From Bacteroidota bacterium (lineage in GTDB: Bacteria; Bacteroidota; Bacteroidia; Sphingobacteriales; Sphingobacteriaceae), in the NCBI GenBank assembly GCA_013288485.1, contig JABDBW010000014.1:1-42486 (forward strand): DNA of 42,486 bases, written 5' to 3'. Position numbers and translations under genes: made by a program. Below the pieces are notes generated by a model, which was not told the DNA's origin, did no database searches, and saw only the letters and a program-made list of their open reading frames with translations. Numbering within the stretch: position 1 is the first letter of the stretch; each line of letters opens with the position of its first letter. Positions 27,947-36,180 of the stretch are shown here, in pieces.

Positions 27947-28885
27947 ATGAATGATGTTGTTAACCAAGGCCCTGTAGTAAACGCCAGATCTATACTAACT
28001 GTTTCGCTCCTTTCCATAGCTTATTTACTGGTTTCGTCATGGGTGATCGGCTTTAAGTCAGACCAGCTGGTACTACTGGTTATTTTTAATACCATGTTCT
28101 ATATTTCCGTTATCACCCGGAAATTTATCGTAGGTTTTTCTGTTTTTATTGTTTATTGGATCATATTCGATTATATGAAGGCTTTTCCGAATTACACGGT
28201 TAACCAGGTGCATATTGCCGACCTGTATAATTACGAAAAGCACTTGTTCGGGATAAATTATAATGGCCGGCTATTAACCCCAAATGAGTATTGGAACATT
28301 AAGTCCACCACGGTTTTAGATATTATCGCAGGCTTGTTTTATATATGCTGGATACCCGTGCCGCTTAGTTTTGCCGCACTTTTGTTTTTTAAAAACAGGC
28401 GCCAGTTTCTATCTTTCGCCTTAACCTTTTTAGTGGTTAACCTGCTGGGCTTTATTGTGTATTACGCCTACCCAGCCGCACCGCCCTGGTATGTACAGCA
28501 ACATGGTTTTATTTTTCATGCAGCCACACCAGGCAATACCGGCGGGCTGTCACGGTTCGACCAATACTTTAACGTCCATATTTTCAAATCCATATATGAA
28601 AAAGGGTCAAATGTTTTCGCGGCGATGCCCTCGTTACACTCCGCCTACCCGGTTATTGTTATTTATTACGGATTTAAAAATCGTTTAGGCTTTATCAATA
28701 TCGTTTTAGTAACGGTTATGATAGGTATATGGCTTACAGCTATTTACACCAGTCACCATTATATTTTAGATGTTCTGGCCGGTATAGTTTGTGCCATAAT
28801 TGGTATCAATTTGTTTAATTTCCTTTTCACCCGTGTGCCATTTTTAAAAGTTTTTTTAGATAAATACGAAAAGCTTATTAAATAA
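27947..28885 (+). CDS. PAP2-superfamily, AUR1-like inositol-phosphoryl-ceramide synthase candidate
   Basis: A 312-residue polytopic membrane protein of the PAP2_3/AUR1-like group. The phosphatase-like triad is present: PSLHSAYP (H231) and TSHHYILD (H270 or H271, with D275). Upstream, YYAYPAAPPWY (172-182) is the segment that in fungal AUR1 lies next to the active site. AUR1 enzymes move phosphoinositol from phosphatidylinositol to ceramide. With SPT, inositol-phosphate synthase and the CDP-alcohol transferase in the same run of genes, IPC synthesis is the best reading. A plain lipid phosphatase is the alternative. It is the last gene of the cluster. Confidence 0.88.
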   Translation: MNDVVNQGPVVNARSILTVSLLSIAYLLVSSWVIGFKSDQLVLLVIFNTMFYISVITRKFIVGFSVFIVYWIIFDYMKAFPNYTVNQVHIADLYNYEKHLFGINYNGRLLTPNEYWNIKSTTVLDIIAGLFYICWIPVPLSFAALLFFKNRRQFLSFALTFLVVNLLGFIVYYAYPAAPPWYVQQHGFIFHAATPGNTGGLSRFDQYFNVHIFKSIYEKGSNVFAAMPSLHSAYPVIVIYYGFKNRLGFINIVLVTVMIGIWLTAIYTSHHYILDVLAGIVCAIIGINLFNFLFTRVPFLKVFLDKYEKLIK

Positions 28886-29047
28886 CAGCGCCGACTGTAC
28901 TGTTTAGTATACTATTCCCTTCTTTATTAATTTAATTCTTTTTAAATTTCAGCCCCATTTTACGGGTAATCCCTATATTAAACAGAACATTAACAAACAG
29001 GGCATACTATTTGAATACTTGTTGACAGCTGTATATGGCTGCTATTT

Positions 29048-29904
29048 ATGAAGAAACTGACTATACTTATCCTATTTGCATTATTCGGATCGCGTTCATT
29101 TGCTGTTTCAACACATCCCGATAGTTCAGCGCAGCAATTAATAGTTACTACTAATATTGACACCCTGCAGCAGCAATTAAAATTGATCACTAATGATTCC
29201 CTAAAATCGGCCGTATACCTGCAAATGGTTGCACAATATTTAAAAAATGATAGCGCTGCCGATAAAAAGACCAAACTTGACGATCAAAACCAGGCACTCA
29301 ATTATACTTACCTGGCCTTACATCTGTACTCGAAGTACAACGATACTACAGGGTTAATAAATTGTTTCAATTACCTGTCGAAGATATACCGTTCGCAAAA
29401 AAAATACAGCCAGGCAAAATGGTTAATCCTGCAGTCAAATACGCTGTCGCGTGCTAAAAATGACGTTCCAAATATTCTTACCTCACTGATCGAGCTGGCC
29501 AATATAAAAATGGATATTAAAGATTATAGCTTGGCTATGAGCGATTTGAACGAGGCATTAAAATTATCCACCGCAAATCATTATCCCAGGGTTGAATCGC
29601 ACGTACAGGAAACCTACGCGTTACTTTACAGCCACCTGAACAATTATACTAAAGAAGCAAAAGCTATTAAAAGACATGATTTTATTGAGGATAGCATCCG
29701 CAAAAGCGAAGATGCTGCATTGATAACTAAGATCAGGGTCCGTGATTCCCTGCAAAACAAAAAAAAAGTTTACTCTACAGCCAGTGGCAAAGTTTACAAA
29801 CCAAATTACGCCGCAAGGATAGCCTTATTATAATACTGTTTACAGTAACCTTGCTGATTTCCTTATTAGCCATATACAAAAAGCGTAAAAAGCTTCGTAA
29901 ATAG
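29048..29904 (+). CDS. Secreted TPR-like protein with C-terminal TM, frameshifted at A9
   Basis: A signal peptide (MKKLTILILFALFGSRSFAV) is followed by TPR-like helical hairpins (about residues 65-215: ALNYTYLALHLYSKYNDTTG, YLSKIYRSQKKYSQAKWL, LANIKMDIKDYSLAMSDLNE). It resembles the sensor half of phylum-typical TPR histidine kinases but has no output domain. The open frame ends at 29833. Adding one A to the run at 29759-29767 instead gives LQTKLRRKDS followed by a membrane helix (LIIILFTVTLLISLLAIY) and a basic end (KKRKKLRK), stopping at 29904: 285 residues in total. That version is the more convincing. Function is unknown; it lies between the lipid cluster and a CAP protein. Confidence 0.75.
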
Positions 29905-29956
29905 ACCGTTTAAAAATTTCGTTAAACCTACTTACCCGTAAACTGTCTTATACAGC

Positions 29957-30520
29957 ATGAAGAATTTAATTTTGGCGCTGACAGTAATATTTCTGTTTAC
30001 CGAAAGTGTAAAATGCCAGCCGCGTGCTGATAATAAATTTAAAAAAGAATTTTTAGAACGCATTAACCGCACCCGGCAAGATGGCTGTAATTGCGGCGTA
30101 ACTTATATGCCGCCTGTTCCGCCTTTAACCTGGAATGATGTTTTAGAAAAAGCAGCAATGGGCCATGCAAAGGATATGGCCAATAAAAACTATTTTAGCC
30201 ATGAAAGTAAGGATGGCAGTTCGCCTTATAACAGGGTTGAAAATGCAGGCTATGGCACCAGCGGGTATAAAAGCTATACTGTTGGCGAAAATATTGCACA
30301 GGGGCAGCAAAGCATTGCCGAAGTGATGGCAGGATGGTTTAAAAGCGAGGGCCATTGCAGAAACCTGATGAACCCGGGTTTTAAAGAAGTTGGCGTGGCC
30401 GAATATGATACCTATTGGGTGCAGGAGTTTGGCGGAAGGGAAGCATTCTCGGAAGAACAACAGCGATTGATAAAGAGCGGCAGAATAAAGGTCATCCAGC
30501 GGTCAACGCCGGCGCAGTAG
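29957..30520 (+). CDS. CAP-domain (SCP/PR-1) secreted protein
   Basis: A 187-residue exported protein. A signal peptide (cleaved near VKCQ at about residue 20) is followed by one CAP domain with the family text LTWNDVLEKAAMGHAKDMA, NYFSHESKDGSSPYNRV, YTVGENIAQG, MAGWFKSEGHCRNLMNPGFKEVG and YWVQEFG. The His/Glu/His residues of the CAP cleft are present. CAP proteins bind sterols or lipids, or act extracellularly in ways still debated. No SLH or sorting domain follows. It converges on the DUF1456 gene with a 1-bp gap. Confidence 0.9.
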   Translation: MKNLILALTVIFLFTESVKCQPRADNKFKKEFLERINRTRQDGCNCGVTYMPPVPPLTWNDVLEKAAMGHAKDMANKNYFSHESKDGSSPYNRVENAGYGTSGYKSYTVGENIAQGQQSIAEVMAGWFKSEGHCRNLMNPGFKEVGVAEYDTYWVQEFGGREAFSEEQQRLIKSGRIKVIQRSTPAQ

Positions 30521-30521
30521 G

Positions 30522-30743
30522 TTACGCTTTAGGCCCGCGTTTGTAAATGATGAGCCCGTTTAAAAAATTGCGCAGTATCTGGTCGCCGCAGGGTTTAAAA
30601 TTGGGATGGTCATCTTTCCTGAAAATGGCGCCCAACTCGGTTTTGGTTATCCTGAAATTAGCCAGCTCTAAAACTTTTATAATATCATCATCGGTAAACT
30701 TCATCGCTACCCTCAACTTTTTCATTATATCATTATTGCTCAT
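30522..30743 (-). CDS. DUF1456 family protein, single-module
   Basis: A 73-residue protein matching one module of DUF1456 (YehS type): NNDIMKKLRVAMKFTDDDII, ITKTELGAIFRKDDHPNF and PCGDQILRNFLNGLI. E. coli YehS, as I recall, has two such modules over about 150 residues, so this is a half-length form that may dimerise. Function is unknown. It starts 6 bp after the helicase stop, so it is the second gene of a helicase-DUF1456 pair; a link to RNA metabolism is guilt by association only. Confidence 0.8.
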   Translation of the reverse strand: MSNNDIMKKLRVAMKFTDDDIIKVLELANFRITKTELGAIFRKDDHPNFKPCGDQILRNFLNGLIIYKRGPKA

Positions 30744-30749
30744 CTTATT

Positions 30750-32051
30750 CTATCTTGATATCTCAATTTTTACTTTCTTGTTTTTTATCTTTTCTCCTTT
30801 TATTAACGCTACCAAACGCTCAATGCGGTTACGTTTTACAGCGGCGTAGGAAGAATGGTCTAAAACTTCTATTAAACCCAGTTCATCTTTATTCAAGCCG
30901 CCTTTTTTAAGCAATAGCCCAACAATATCTACTTTGTTAACCTTGTCCTTTTTACCCGCTGCAATATACAACGTTGCCCAGGGGGTAATTTCGGGTAAAG
31001 GCAAATTTGCGGTTAATTCTTCAATTTCAGGTTGCCCGCGCAGGTAATCGGGTTTTTCATCCGGGGTTAATATCAAATAAGCTGTCCCTTTAGCGTGCAT
31101 ACGTGCTGTCCGGCCGTTACGGTGCAAAAAAGCTTCTTCATTATGCGGCAACTGGTAATGTACTATATATTCAATTTCAGGAATATCCAGCCCGCGCGAA
31201 GCCAGGTCGGTAGTAATTAACAGCCTGTGGCTGCCGTTCCTGAATTTTAAAAGCGCCCGCTCTCTGTCTTCCTGCTCCATACCCCCATGAAAAATGTCAT
31301 GTACCACTCCCCTGTTCCAAAGCAAGTCGCTTATGCGTTCCACTGCTTCGCGGTGGTTACAGAATATAAGGGTAGCCTTATTTCCTATTTTACATATCAA
31401 AGAGAACAGTGTATCAAGCTTATCGGCGGCATCAGCTATAACTGCTTTTAATTCTATATCAGGCGCGTTTGCTTTATTGTTCAGGAAATCCAATTCTATC
31501 GGATCAGTTACCCCTGTAAAACCGGGTATTTCTTTCATCCGCGTAGCCGAGGTCAGCACCCGTTTTTTTAAATGAGGAAGCTGACGAATAATTACGGTCA
31601 TATCCGTTTGAAAACCAAATTCTAACGATTTATCGAACTCATCCAATATTAGGGTATGTATCCCTTCGGTACTAAAACTGTTATGCCGTAAATGATACGC
31701 GATACGGCCGGGTGTGCCGATTAAAACCGCGGGCGGTTGCGAAAGGCTGTTCTTTTCAATTTTTGTTGAATGGCCGCCGTAACAGCAGTTAACTTTAAAA
31801 CCGCTGCCGATGGTTCTGAATACCTGTTCTATTTGTAAGGCCAATTCCCTTGACGGAACGAGAATAAGCACCTGCACTAATGGATTAGCTTCATCCAGCG
31901 TTTTTAACAGTGGCAATAAAAAACCTAATGTTTTACCCGAGCCGGTTGGCGACAGCAATATAAGATCACGTTTTTCGTCCGCATTTAACGCGGCGTGTTG
32001 CATTTCGTTCAATGCCGTGATCTTAAGGTTCTCCAGCGCTTGTTTTATCAT
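30750..32051 (-). CDS. DEAD-box RNA helicase, DbpA-like C-terminus, variant DEFD motif
   Basis: A 433-residue superfamily 2 helicase. Motif I SPTGSGKT (34-41), PSRELALQ, TPGRIAYH, motif II as DEFD (137-140) instead of DEAD, motif III LTSAT, then the second RecA domain with TTDLASRGLDIPE and HRNGRTAR. The C-terminal about 65 residues (KVDIVGLLLKKGGLNKDELG, then YAAVKRNRIERLVALIKGEK) resemble the DbpA RNA-binding domain that recognises 23S rRNA. A role in 50S assembly is therefore plausible. A very short leader with a candidate -7 element lies upstream. Confidence 0.92.
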   Translation of the reverse strand: MIKQALENLKITALNEMQHAALNADEKRDLILLSPTGSGKTLGFLLPLLKTLDEANPLVQVLILVPSRELALQIEQVFRTIGSGFKVNCCYGGHSTKIEKNSLSQPPAVLIGTPGRIAYHLRHNSFSTEGIHTLILDEFDKSLEFGFQTDMTVIIRQLPHLKKRVLTSATRMKEIPGFTGVTDPIELDFLNNKANAPDIELKAVIADAADKLDTLFSLICKIGNKATLIFCNHREAVERISDLLWNRGVVHDIFHGGMEQEDRERALLKFRNGSHRLLITTDLASRGLDIPEIEYIVHYQLPHNEEAFLHRNGRTARMHAKGTAYLILTPDEKPDYLRGQPEIEELTANLPLPEITPWATLYIAAGKKDKVNKVDIVGLLLKKGGLNKDELGLIEVLDHSSYAAVKRNRIERLVALIKGEKIKNKKVKIEISR

Positions 32052-32055
32052 GCGG

Positions 32056-32063
32056 CAAAGATA
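32056..32063 (-). promoter_or_regulatory. Candidate -7 element (TATCTTTG) directly before the helicase start
   Basis: It matches TAnnTTTG on the minus strand and ends 4 bp before the ATG at 32051, so the transcript would be leaderless or nearly so. No -33 TTG was found at the standard distance. Confidence 0.45.
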
Positions 32064-32080
32064 CGGGTAATAACGCGCCC

Positions 32081-33451
32081 TTAATATTTTTTAGCCATCG
32101 CCAATGCCATAGTCGTAGTATAATACTTCGCTATCATATCAGGCACTTCCCATTTGGGCATATTACCGTTGCGCAGGTAATCCAGGTATTTTTCAGTTAC
32201 CCGCCCGAAGTGTGCTTCGTGGCCGTCTTTATATTTGTCGGGAATGATAACCTCCCAACCCTTGGCATTCTTCTTTAACTCAACCCCCGGGTATTTATCC
32301 TGTACAATTTTTAATTTTTCAAGCAACTGTTTTTCGTAAGCGTCACTGTTAGTTACCGGTTCGATATATAAAACGGGTGTAAACTTTTCTGTTTCTCCCT
32401 GCCTTACATACAGATCGGCTTTGGTGCCATGCAATACAGAGTTCTGACTATCGCCGCTACCCGGAGGCGCAGAATAGGCCCATTTGGCTGTTAGTTTAAC
32501 ATTAGTGCCAAACAGCTTGTAATTAACAGTACCATTGGCATAAAATTTTAAAATGGTATCCTTCACTACATTCTTCTTTAAAAACGCGGGGAAGCCGTTT
32601 AATTTGGTTATAGCGTTAAATTGGCTCAGGGTAATGTCCGATGTCCAGTGTTTGGCGCTGTTAAATTGTATATCCTTTTTATAATCAATTATCCGGTCGG
32701 GGAAGCATTCCCATTGGGTAAGATCAACCAGGTGTACGCCAACGTCCTGTAGGCCCTCCCCTTGCTGTTTTACATCAAAAAACCATGCCGGCCTGCTAAG
32801 TACACTGCCCGAAACATATTTATAATAATAATGAACACTCTCCATTTCAACGCCGGGGTGCTGCGGCGTACCTTTTTTTAACTTACCGAATACTTCGGGT
32901 ATCATCGCAAATTCCCGTTGTAGCGCGTTGGTTATTTCATAGCGCTCGGTCATGATATCATACAATACCAATTTTTTGCGGGCCGCCTGGGTAAAGGCAC
33001 TTTTTAGCATTTCGAAATGCTCGTTATCGATCGCCATAGGCTTATCGCCCAAAACATTGAACCCCGCATCAACTGATCGTTTAATATATTCTGTTTTCTT
33101 TTGATTGTTGCCAGCCATTACTATCACGTTTCCGCGTTTTTCGGCAATCATTTTATTAAAAAAATCATCACCCAGGTAAACAATCTCGTTCCAGTGTGTG
33201 GGGTCGGCTGCACGGTGGTTATAGGCATTCACCTTATCCAGGTGTTGTTGCACGTCTTCTCCTTTTGGCGCATACACATATACATCAGGTTCAATGCCGT
33301 TTAGCATTGTTTTTTGTACCAGCGCCGCGTGGAAATGGCCGGGGTCAAGGGTAATTAGCCTTACTTTATCATCCTTTTTTACCTGGCATTGGCCCGAAAT
33401 GCTCAAAAAAACCGCGCTGATAACTACGCAGCCAAATACAATACCTTTCAT
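32081..33451 (-). CDS. Exported Gfo/Idh/MocA-type oxidoreductase
   Basis: A 456-residue protein with a hydrophobic N-terminus ending in SISGQCQV that looks like a Sec signal. An NAD(P)-binding oxidoreductase fold (about 28-160: VRLITLDPGHFHAALV, then VIVMAGNNQKKTEYIKRSVD) and the characteristic GDKPMAID (equivalent of the EKP motif) follow. The C-terminal half is the putative oxidoreductase substrate domain (GEGLQDVGVHLVDLTQWE). Family members oxidise or reduce sugars and related polyols; an exported version with no evident cofactor delivery signal is common in this phylum. The substrate is unknown. It is probably transcribed after the DUF4337 gene, whose stop is 10 bp away. Confidence 0.85.
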   Translation of the reverse strand: MKGIVFGCVVISAVFLSISGQCQVKKDDKVRLITLDPGHFHAALVQKTMLNGIEPDVYVYAPKGEDVQQHLDKVNAYNHRAADPTHWNEIVYLGDDFFNKMIAEKRGNVIVMAGNNQKKTEYIKRSVDAGFNVLGDKPMAIDNEHFEMLKSAFTQAARKKLVLYDIMTERYEITNALQREFAMIPEVFGKLKKGTPQHPGVEMESVHYYYKYVSGSVLSRPAWFFDVKQQGEGLQDVGVHLVDLTQWECFPDRIIDYKKDIQFNSAKHWTSDITLSQFNAITKLNGFPAFLKKNVVKDTILKFYANGTVNYKLFGTNVKLTAKWAYSAPPGSGDSQNSVLHGTKADLYVRQGETEKFTPVLYIEPVTNSDAYEKQLLEKLKIVQDKYPGVELKKNAKGWEVIIPDKYKDGHEAHFGRVTEKYLDYLRNGNMPKWEVPDMIAKYYTTTMALAMAKKY

Positions 33452-33461
33452 AAATTTATGC

Positions 33462-34010
33462 TTAAAACCAGATGCCCTGTATTAAAAAGAAAATACCAAT
33501 ACACGCGAAACCCATACTCACCAGCCATAAACTTTTTCGCTTTACAATGATGGATATGGCCCCTATGGCTATGGAAATTTGAAACAAGGTAATGCCCCGT
33601 GCAAATACGCTATGTTTGGCAACATGGTCGTCTGATTCTTTTTGAAGTTTTTCTGCTTCGGTCTTGATCGTTGCCTGTTCTTTTTTATTTGCTTTTATTT
33701 TATCCTGGTCAGCGGCTATTGGGGTTTTTCCAAATGCAGTTAATAGTTTACTTGTTTCGTCCAATGTTCCCGATTTAATGCCTTTTGCCTGGTAGTACGC
33801 CCATTGGTCTGAAGCGTGTAACTGGGCCAGCATGGCTTCGTCTGCATGTTCGCCGGCCAAAAGCCCGGTAATGGCAGCAAGCACCGCAATTAATGCAGTT
33901 GAAAGGGCTACAAATAGCACCCACTTTTCTTTTCCCTCCTCCAGGATATGATGGGCATGCTCATTACTTTGTTCATGAATTTTCTCCGAAAAATTTTCTA
34001 ACTCGTCCAT
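33462..34010 (-). CDS. DUF4337 membrane protein
   Basis: A 182-residue protein with the DUF4337 layout: an N-terminal charged helix (NFSEKIHEQSNEHAHHILEE), a first membrane helix (FVALSTALIAVLAAITGLLA), a long Lys/Glu-rich coiled-coil-like loop (about 75-130), and two C-terminal membrane helices (ITLFQISIAIGAISIIV, then LVSMGFACIGIFFLIQGIWF). Function is unknown. HADEAMLAQLHASDQWAYYQ is a conserved stretch of the family. It is adjacent to the oxidoreductase gene on the same strand. Confidence 0.85.
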   Translation of the reverse strand: MDELENFSEKIHEQSNEHAHHILEEGKEKWVLFVALSTALIAVLAAITGLLAGEHADEAMLAQLHASDQWAYYQAKGIKSGTLDETSKLLTAFGKTPIAADQDKIKANKKEQATIKTEAEKLQKESDDHVAKHSVFARGITLFQISIAIGAISIIVKRKSLWLVSMGFACIGIFFLIQGIWF

Positions 34011-34091
34011 GTTTTAATTGGTAACAGTATAAATGGTTTCGGGGTAAAGTTAAAATTAGAAACGTTTACGTGCAAGAGTTATTAAACGTAT

Positions 34092-34370
34092 TTACAATAC
34101 ATCCGTATGTGGGGTTGATTTATTAGTTGCCTGTATGTAGCCGGCTATTTCACCGGCCTGTTCATGCGTCAAATCACCCATACCTGTATATTCCCACTGG
34201 TTCATGTTGTCATCAAACACAATATCGCCCAGGTCTGTTTCACCCTCATTCAGCCTGAATACACCTGTTATATATAAGTCGCCACCCGGTATATTCTGGT
34301 TAACCGGTGTAATGGTTATCATATGTTCTTCGCCATCTTTATACAGGTAATAGTTTAATGTATCTGTCAT
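34092..34370 (-). CDS. Small acidic hypothetical protein (92 aa)
   Basis: A 92-residue acidic, soluble protein without signal or membrane helix. Visible features are a beta-rich start (LNYYLYKDGEEHMITITPV), a middle DLYITGVFRLNEGETDLGDI and a helical end DLTHEQAGEIAGYIQ. I do not recognise a domain. A candidate -7 element lies 36 bp upstream, and the gene is isolated from its neighbours by 45-80 bp, so it is probably its own transcript. Confidence 0.65.
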   Translation of the reverse strand: MTDTLNYYLYKDGEEHMITITPVNQNIPGGDLYITGVFRLNEGETDLGDIVFDDNMNQWEYTGMGDLTHEQAGEIAGYIQATNKSTPHTDVL

Positions 34371-34406
34371 GAAGTTACTACAAAATCAAGTTTGCTTTGT
34401 TTTATA

Positions 34407-34414
34407 CAAAGATA
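34407..34414 (-). promoter_or_regulatory. Candidate -7 element (TATCTTTG) for the 92-aa gene
   Basis: An exact match to TAnnTTTG on the minus strand, 36 bp upstream of the start codon at 34370 and just after the pseudouridine synthase stop. The -33 element is not evident. Confidence 0.4.
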
Positions 34415-34417
34415 TAG

Positions 34418-35095
34418 CTACCAATTCATTATATTCATCACACGGTTAAATTCGTTTTGTATAGAGGCTTCAATTGTTATGCCAATACCCGTAACCGGAT
34501 GTGTAAATTTTAACTGTGCAGCGTGTAATAGTAATGTGGTCATGTTCCAATTTTCTTTAAACAATTTATTCTGTTTATTACAGCCGTGGGTACGATCACC
34601 TATTATGGGGTGAAAAATATGGCTCAAATGCTTCCTGATCTGGTGCATGCGCCCGGTGGTTGGCTTAATTTCTATTAACGAATACCTTGAAGTTTCATGT
34701 TTGCCAAAAGGAACAGCTATTTCTGCATGTTTAAGCGTGGTATACGCCGTAAAGGCGGCCTGTAAGGCGCCATTCTCTTTTCTTAGGGGATAATCTATTT
34801 CTCCATTGCCATCTGTATAACCCCGCACAATGGCTAAATATTTTTTATCTACCTTGTTTTCTGAAAACTGCTGCTGCATGGTTATTTCTGCCTGTTTATC
34901 AAGCGCGAATAATAAAATTCCGCCTGTTGCCCTGTCCAACCGGTGAACAGGGTTAACTTTCAGGCCAACCTGGTCTCTTAATAATTGCAGTGCAAATTCT
35001 TCCGCGTCCGCGGCAATTGACGAACGATGCACGAGTAAACCATGTGGTTTATTAATGGCGATAAGATGATCATCGCGATAAAGGATATCAAGCAT
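34418..35095 (-). CDS. truC: RluA-family pseudouridine synthase (TruC-like)
   Basis: A 225-residue enzyme that isomerises uridine to pseudouridine in RNA. The catalytic Asp is in HRLDRATGG (D54), with INKPHGLLVHRS near the N-terminus and the GRMHQIRKHLSHIFHPIIGD motif in the C-terminal half. There is no S4 domain. The size and the NKPxGLLVHxS pattern fit TruC, which modifies U65 of tRNAs, better than RluA/RluD. A related 23S rRNA target cannot be excluded. It lies 4 bp after the pyrophosphohydrolase gene, forming a pair with it. Confidence 0.88.
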   Translation of the reverse strand: MLDILYRDDHLIAINKPHGLLVHRSSIAADAEEFALQLLRDQVGLKVNPVHRLDRATGGILLFALDKQAEITMQQQFSENKVDKKYLAIVRGYTDGNGEIDYPLRKENGALQAAFTAYTTLKHAEIAVPFGKHETSRYSLIEIKPTTGRMHQIRKHLSHIFHPIIGDRTHGCNKQNKLFKENWNMTTLLLHAAQLKFTHPVTGIGITIEASIQNEFNRVMNIMNW

Positions 35096-35099
35096 ACAG

Positions 35100-35570
35100 T
35101 TACCCTAATATTTTGCGCAGATCGGCAGGCGAGTAGTTTACAGATTTTAACGTTTTATCATCGGGCTTTCTGTACACCAGGTACAACCCGTCAATTTCTT
35201 TATAGTATGATTCGATATTGCCGTTATTCTTATAATGCGCAATGGTTTTGTTAGCCTCCTCTATTGTTTTACAGGCTTTACTCATATTTGAACGATGAAC
35301 CTCATCAAAAAGCTCTTTAAATTTCCCTCCCAACCCAAACTCCAAAACTGCTCCCGAAAGTACATATTGCAGGTCGCAAAGCGCATCGGCAATTTCAACC
35401 AGGTCATTATCATTAACAGCTTGCTGCAACTCTTTTAATTCTTCGGCCAAAAGCTCAATGCGTAAATTACAACGCTCAACGGATGGGATAACAGGTTCGG
35501 GTTTAATAGGATGTTTAAAGGTGGTATGAAATTCAGCTACCTGGTTTAATGCGTTTAAATCTTTGATCAT
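35100..35570 (-). CDS. MazG/PRA-PH-like nucleotide pyrophosphohydrolase
   Basis: A 156-residue all-alpha NTP pyrophosphohydrolase superfamily protein. The metal-binding pattern is seen as LLAEELKELQQAV followed by EIADALCDLQYVLSGAVLEFG (EExxE with ExxD), about residues 41-75. Conserved FDEVHRSNMSK follows. Such enzymes hydrolyse non-canonical or excess nucleotides to the monophosphate. No HisI fusion is present, so histidine synthesis is unlikely. It forms a pair with truC. Confidence 0.85.
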   Translation of the reverse strand: MIKDLNALNQVAEFHTTFKHPIKPEPVIPSVERCNLRIELLAEELKELQQAVNDNDLVEIADALCDLQYVLSGAVLEFGLGGKFKELFDEVHRSNMSKACKTIEEANKTIAHYKNNGNIESYYKEIDGLYLVYRKPDDKTLKSVNYSPADLRKILG

Positions 35571-35667
35571 GGCCTGTATCCGGTTATAAAAATTACTTTT
35601 AATACTGCTGTACGCAGTTTGCTAAGTTATAAATAACCTAACATTTGTCAATGATAAGGAAGTGTTT

Positions 35668-35907
35668 TCAGGGCGTGTAAATTGCCCCTTTTTTAAAGGA
35701 TGGATCATTTGCTACCCGGACACTAAAATAGGTATTCCTGGCATCAATAAGGGTTAGAACAACATAATCTGAATTCCACTTTCCAATTGTAAATATATGA
35801 TAAGGCTGGGGATGACTATTAAAATTGGTTTTTGGGGCAACAATAGTTGCCTTAGGTGCAGCGCACGATAAAAGAAACATGATGAAAAATAGGGGGAGCT
35901 TTTTCAT
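35668..35907 (-). CDS. Small lipoprotein (79 aa)
   Basis: A 79-residue protein with a type II signal: a hydrophobic stretch and the lipobox LLSC with the lipidated Cys at 15. The mature 65 residues (PYHIFTIGKWNSDYVVLTLI, then FSVRVANDPSFKKGAIYTP) are beta-like. No family is recognised. It stands alone, with 97 bp before the pyrophosphohydrolase and an AT-rich 270-bp region on its upstream side in which no further gene is seen. Confidence 0.65.
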   Translation of the reverse strand: MKKLPLFFIMFLLSCAAPKATIVAPKTNFNSHPQPYHIFTIGKWNSDYVVLTLIDARNTYFSVRVANDPSFKKGAIYTP

Positions 35908-36117
35908 GCAAATGGCTAATACGGTACAATCAATAGTTTAATCGTCTTAAATATAATGGCATTGCTTCTTAAATCAAAATATATTAATAATTTTATTAAA
36001 ATTATGCCATTTACGTATTCTTATGTTTTAATAAGCAAATATTTTTTTCTTATTCCTTAATATTTTTTAGTTACAAACTTTTTTTGCTCCGTTTATATCA
36101 AGCTAAAATATAATACA

Positions 36118-36149
36118 AAAGGCAAAATGCTTACCTGCACTTTGCCTTT
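36118..36149 (-). terminator. Likely terminator after the DUF5703 gene
   Basis: A perfect 9-bp outer stem (AAAGGCAAA at 36118-36126 with TTTGCCTTT at 36141-36149) and an inner TGC/GCA pair. In minus orientation it is followed by a T-rich stretch and lies about 30 bp beyond the gene stop. Confidence 0.6.
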
Positions 36150-36180
36150 AAATGACTGGTAAGTATTTTCGGTAAAACTC

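Noticed and set aside
28886..29047. Terminator after the lipid cluster
   Set aside because: I saw no stable stem followed by a T run in this 160-bp gap.
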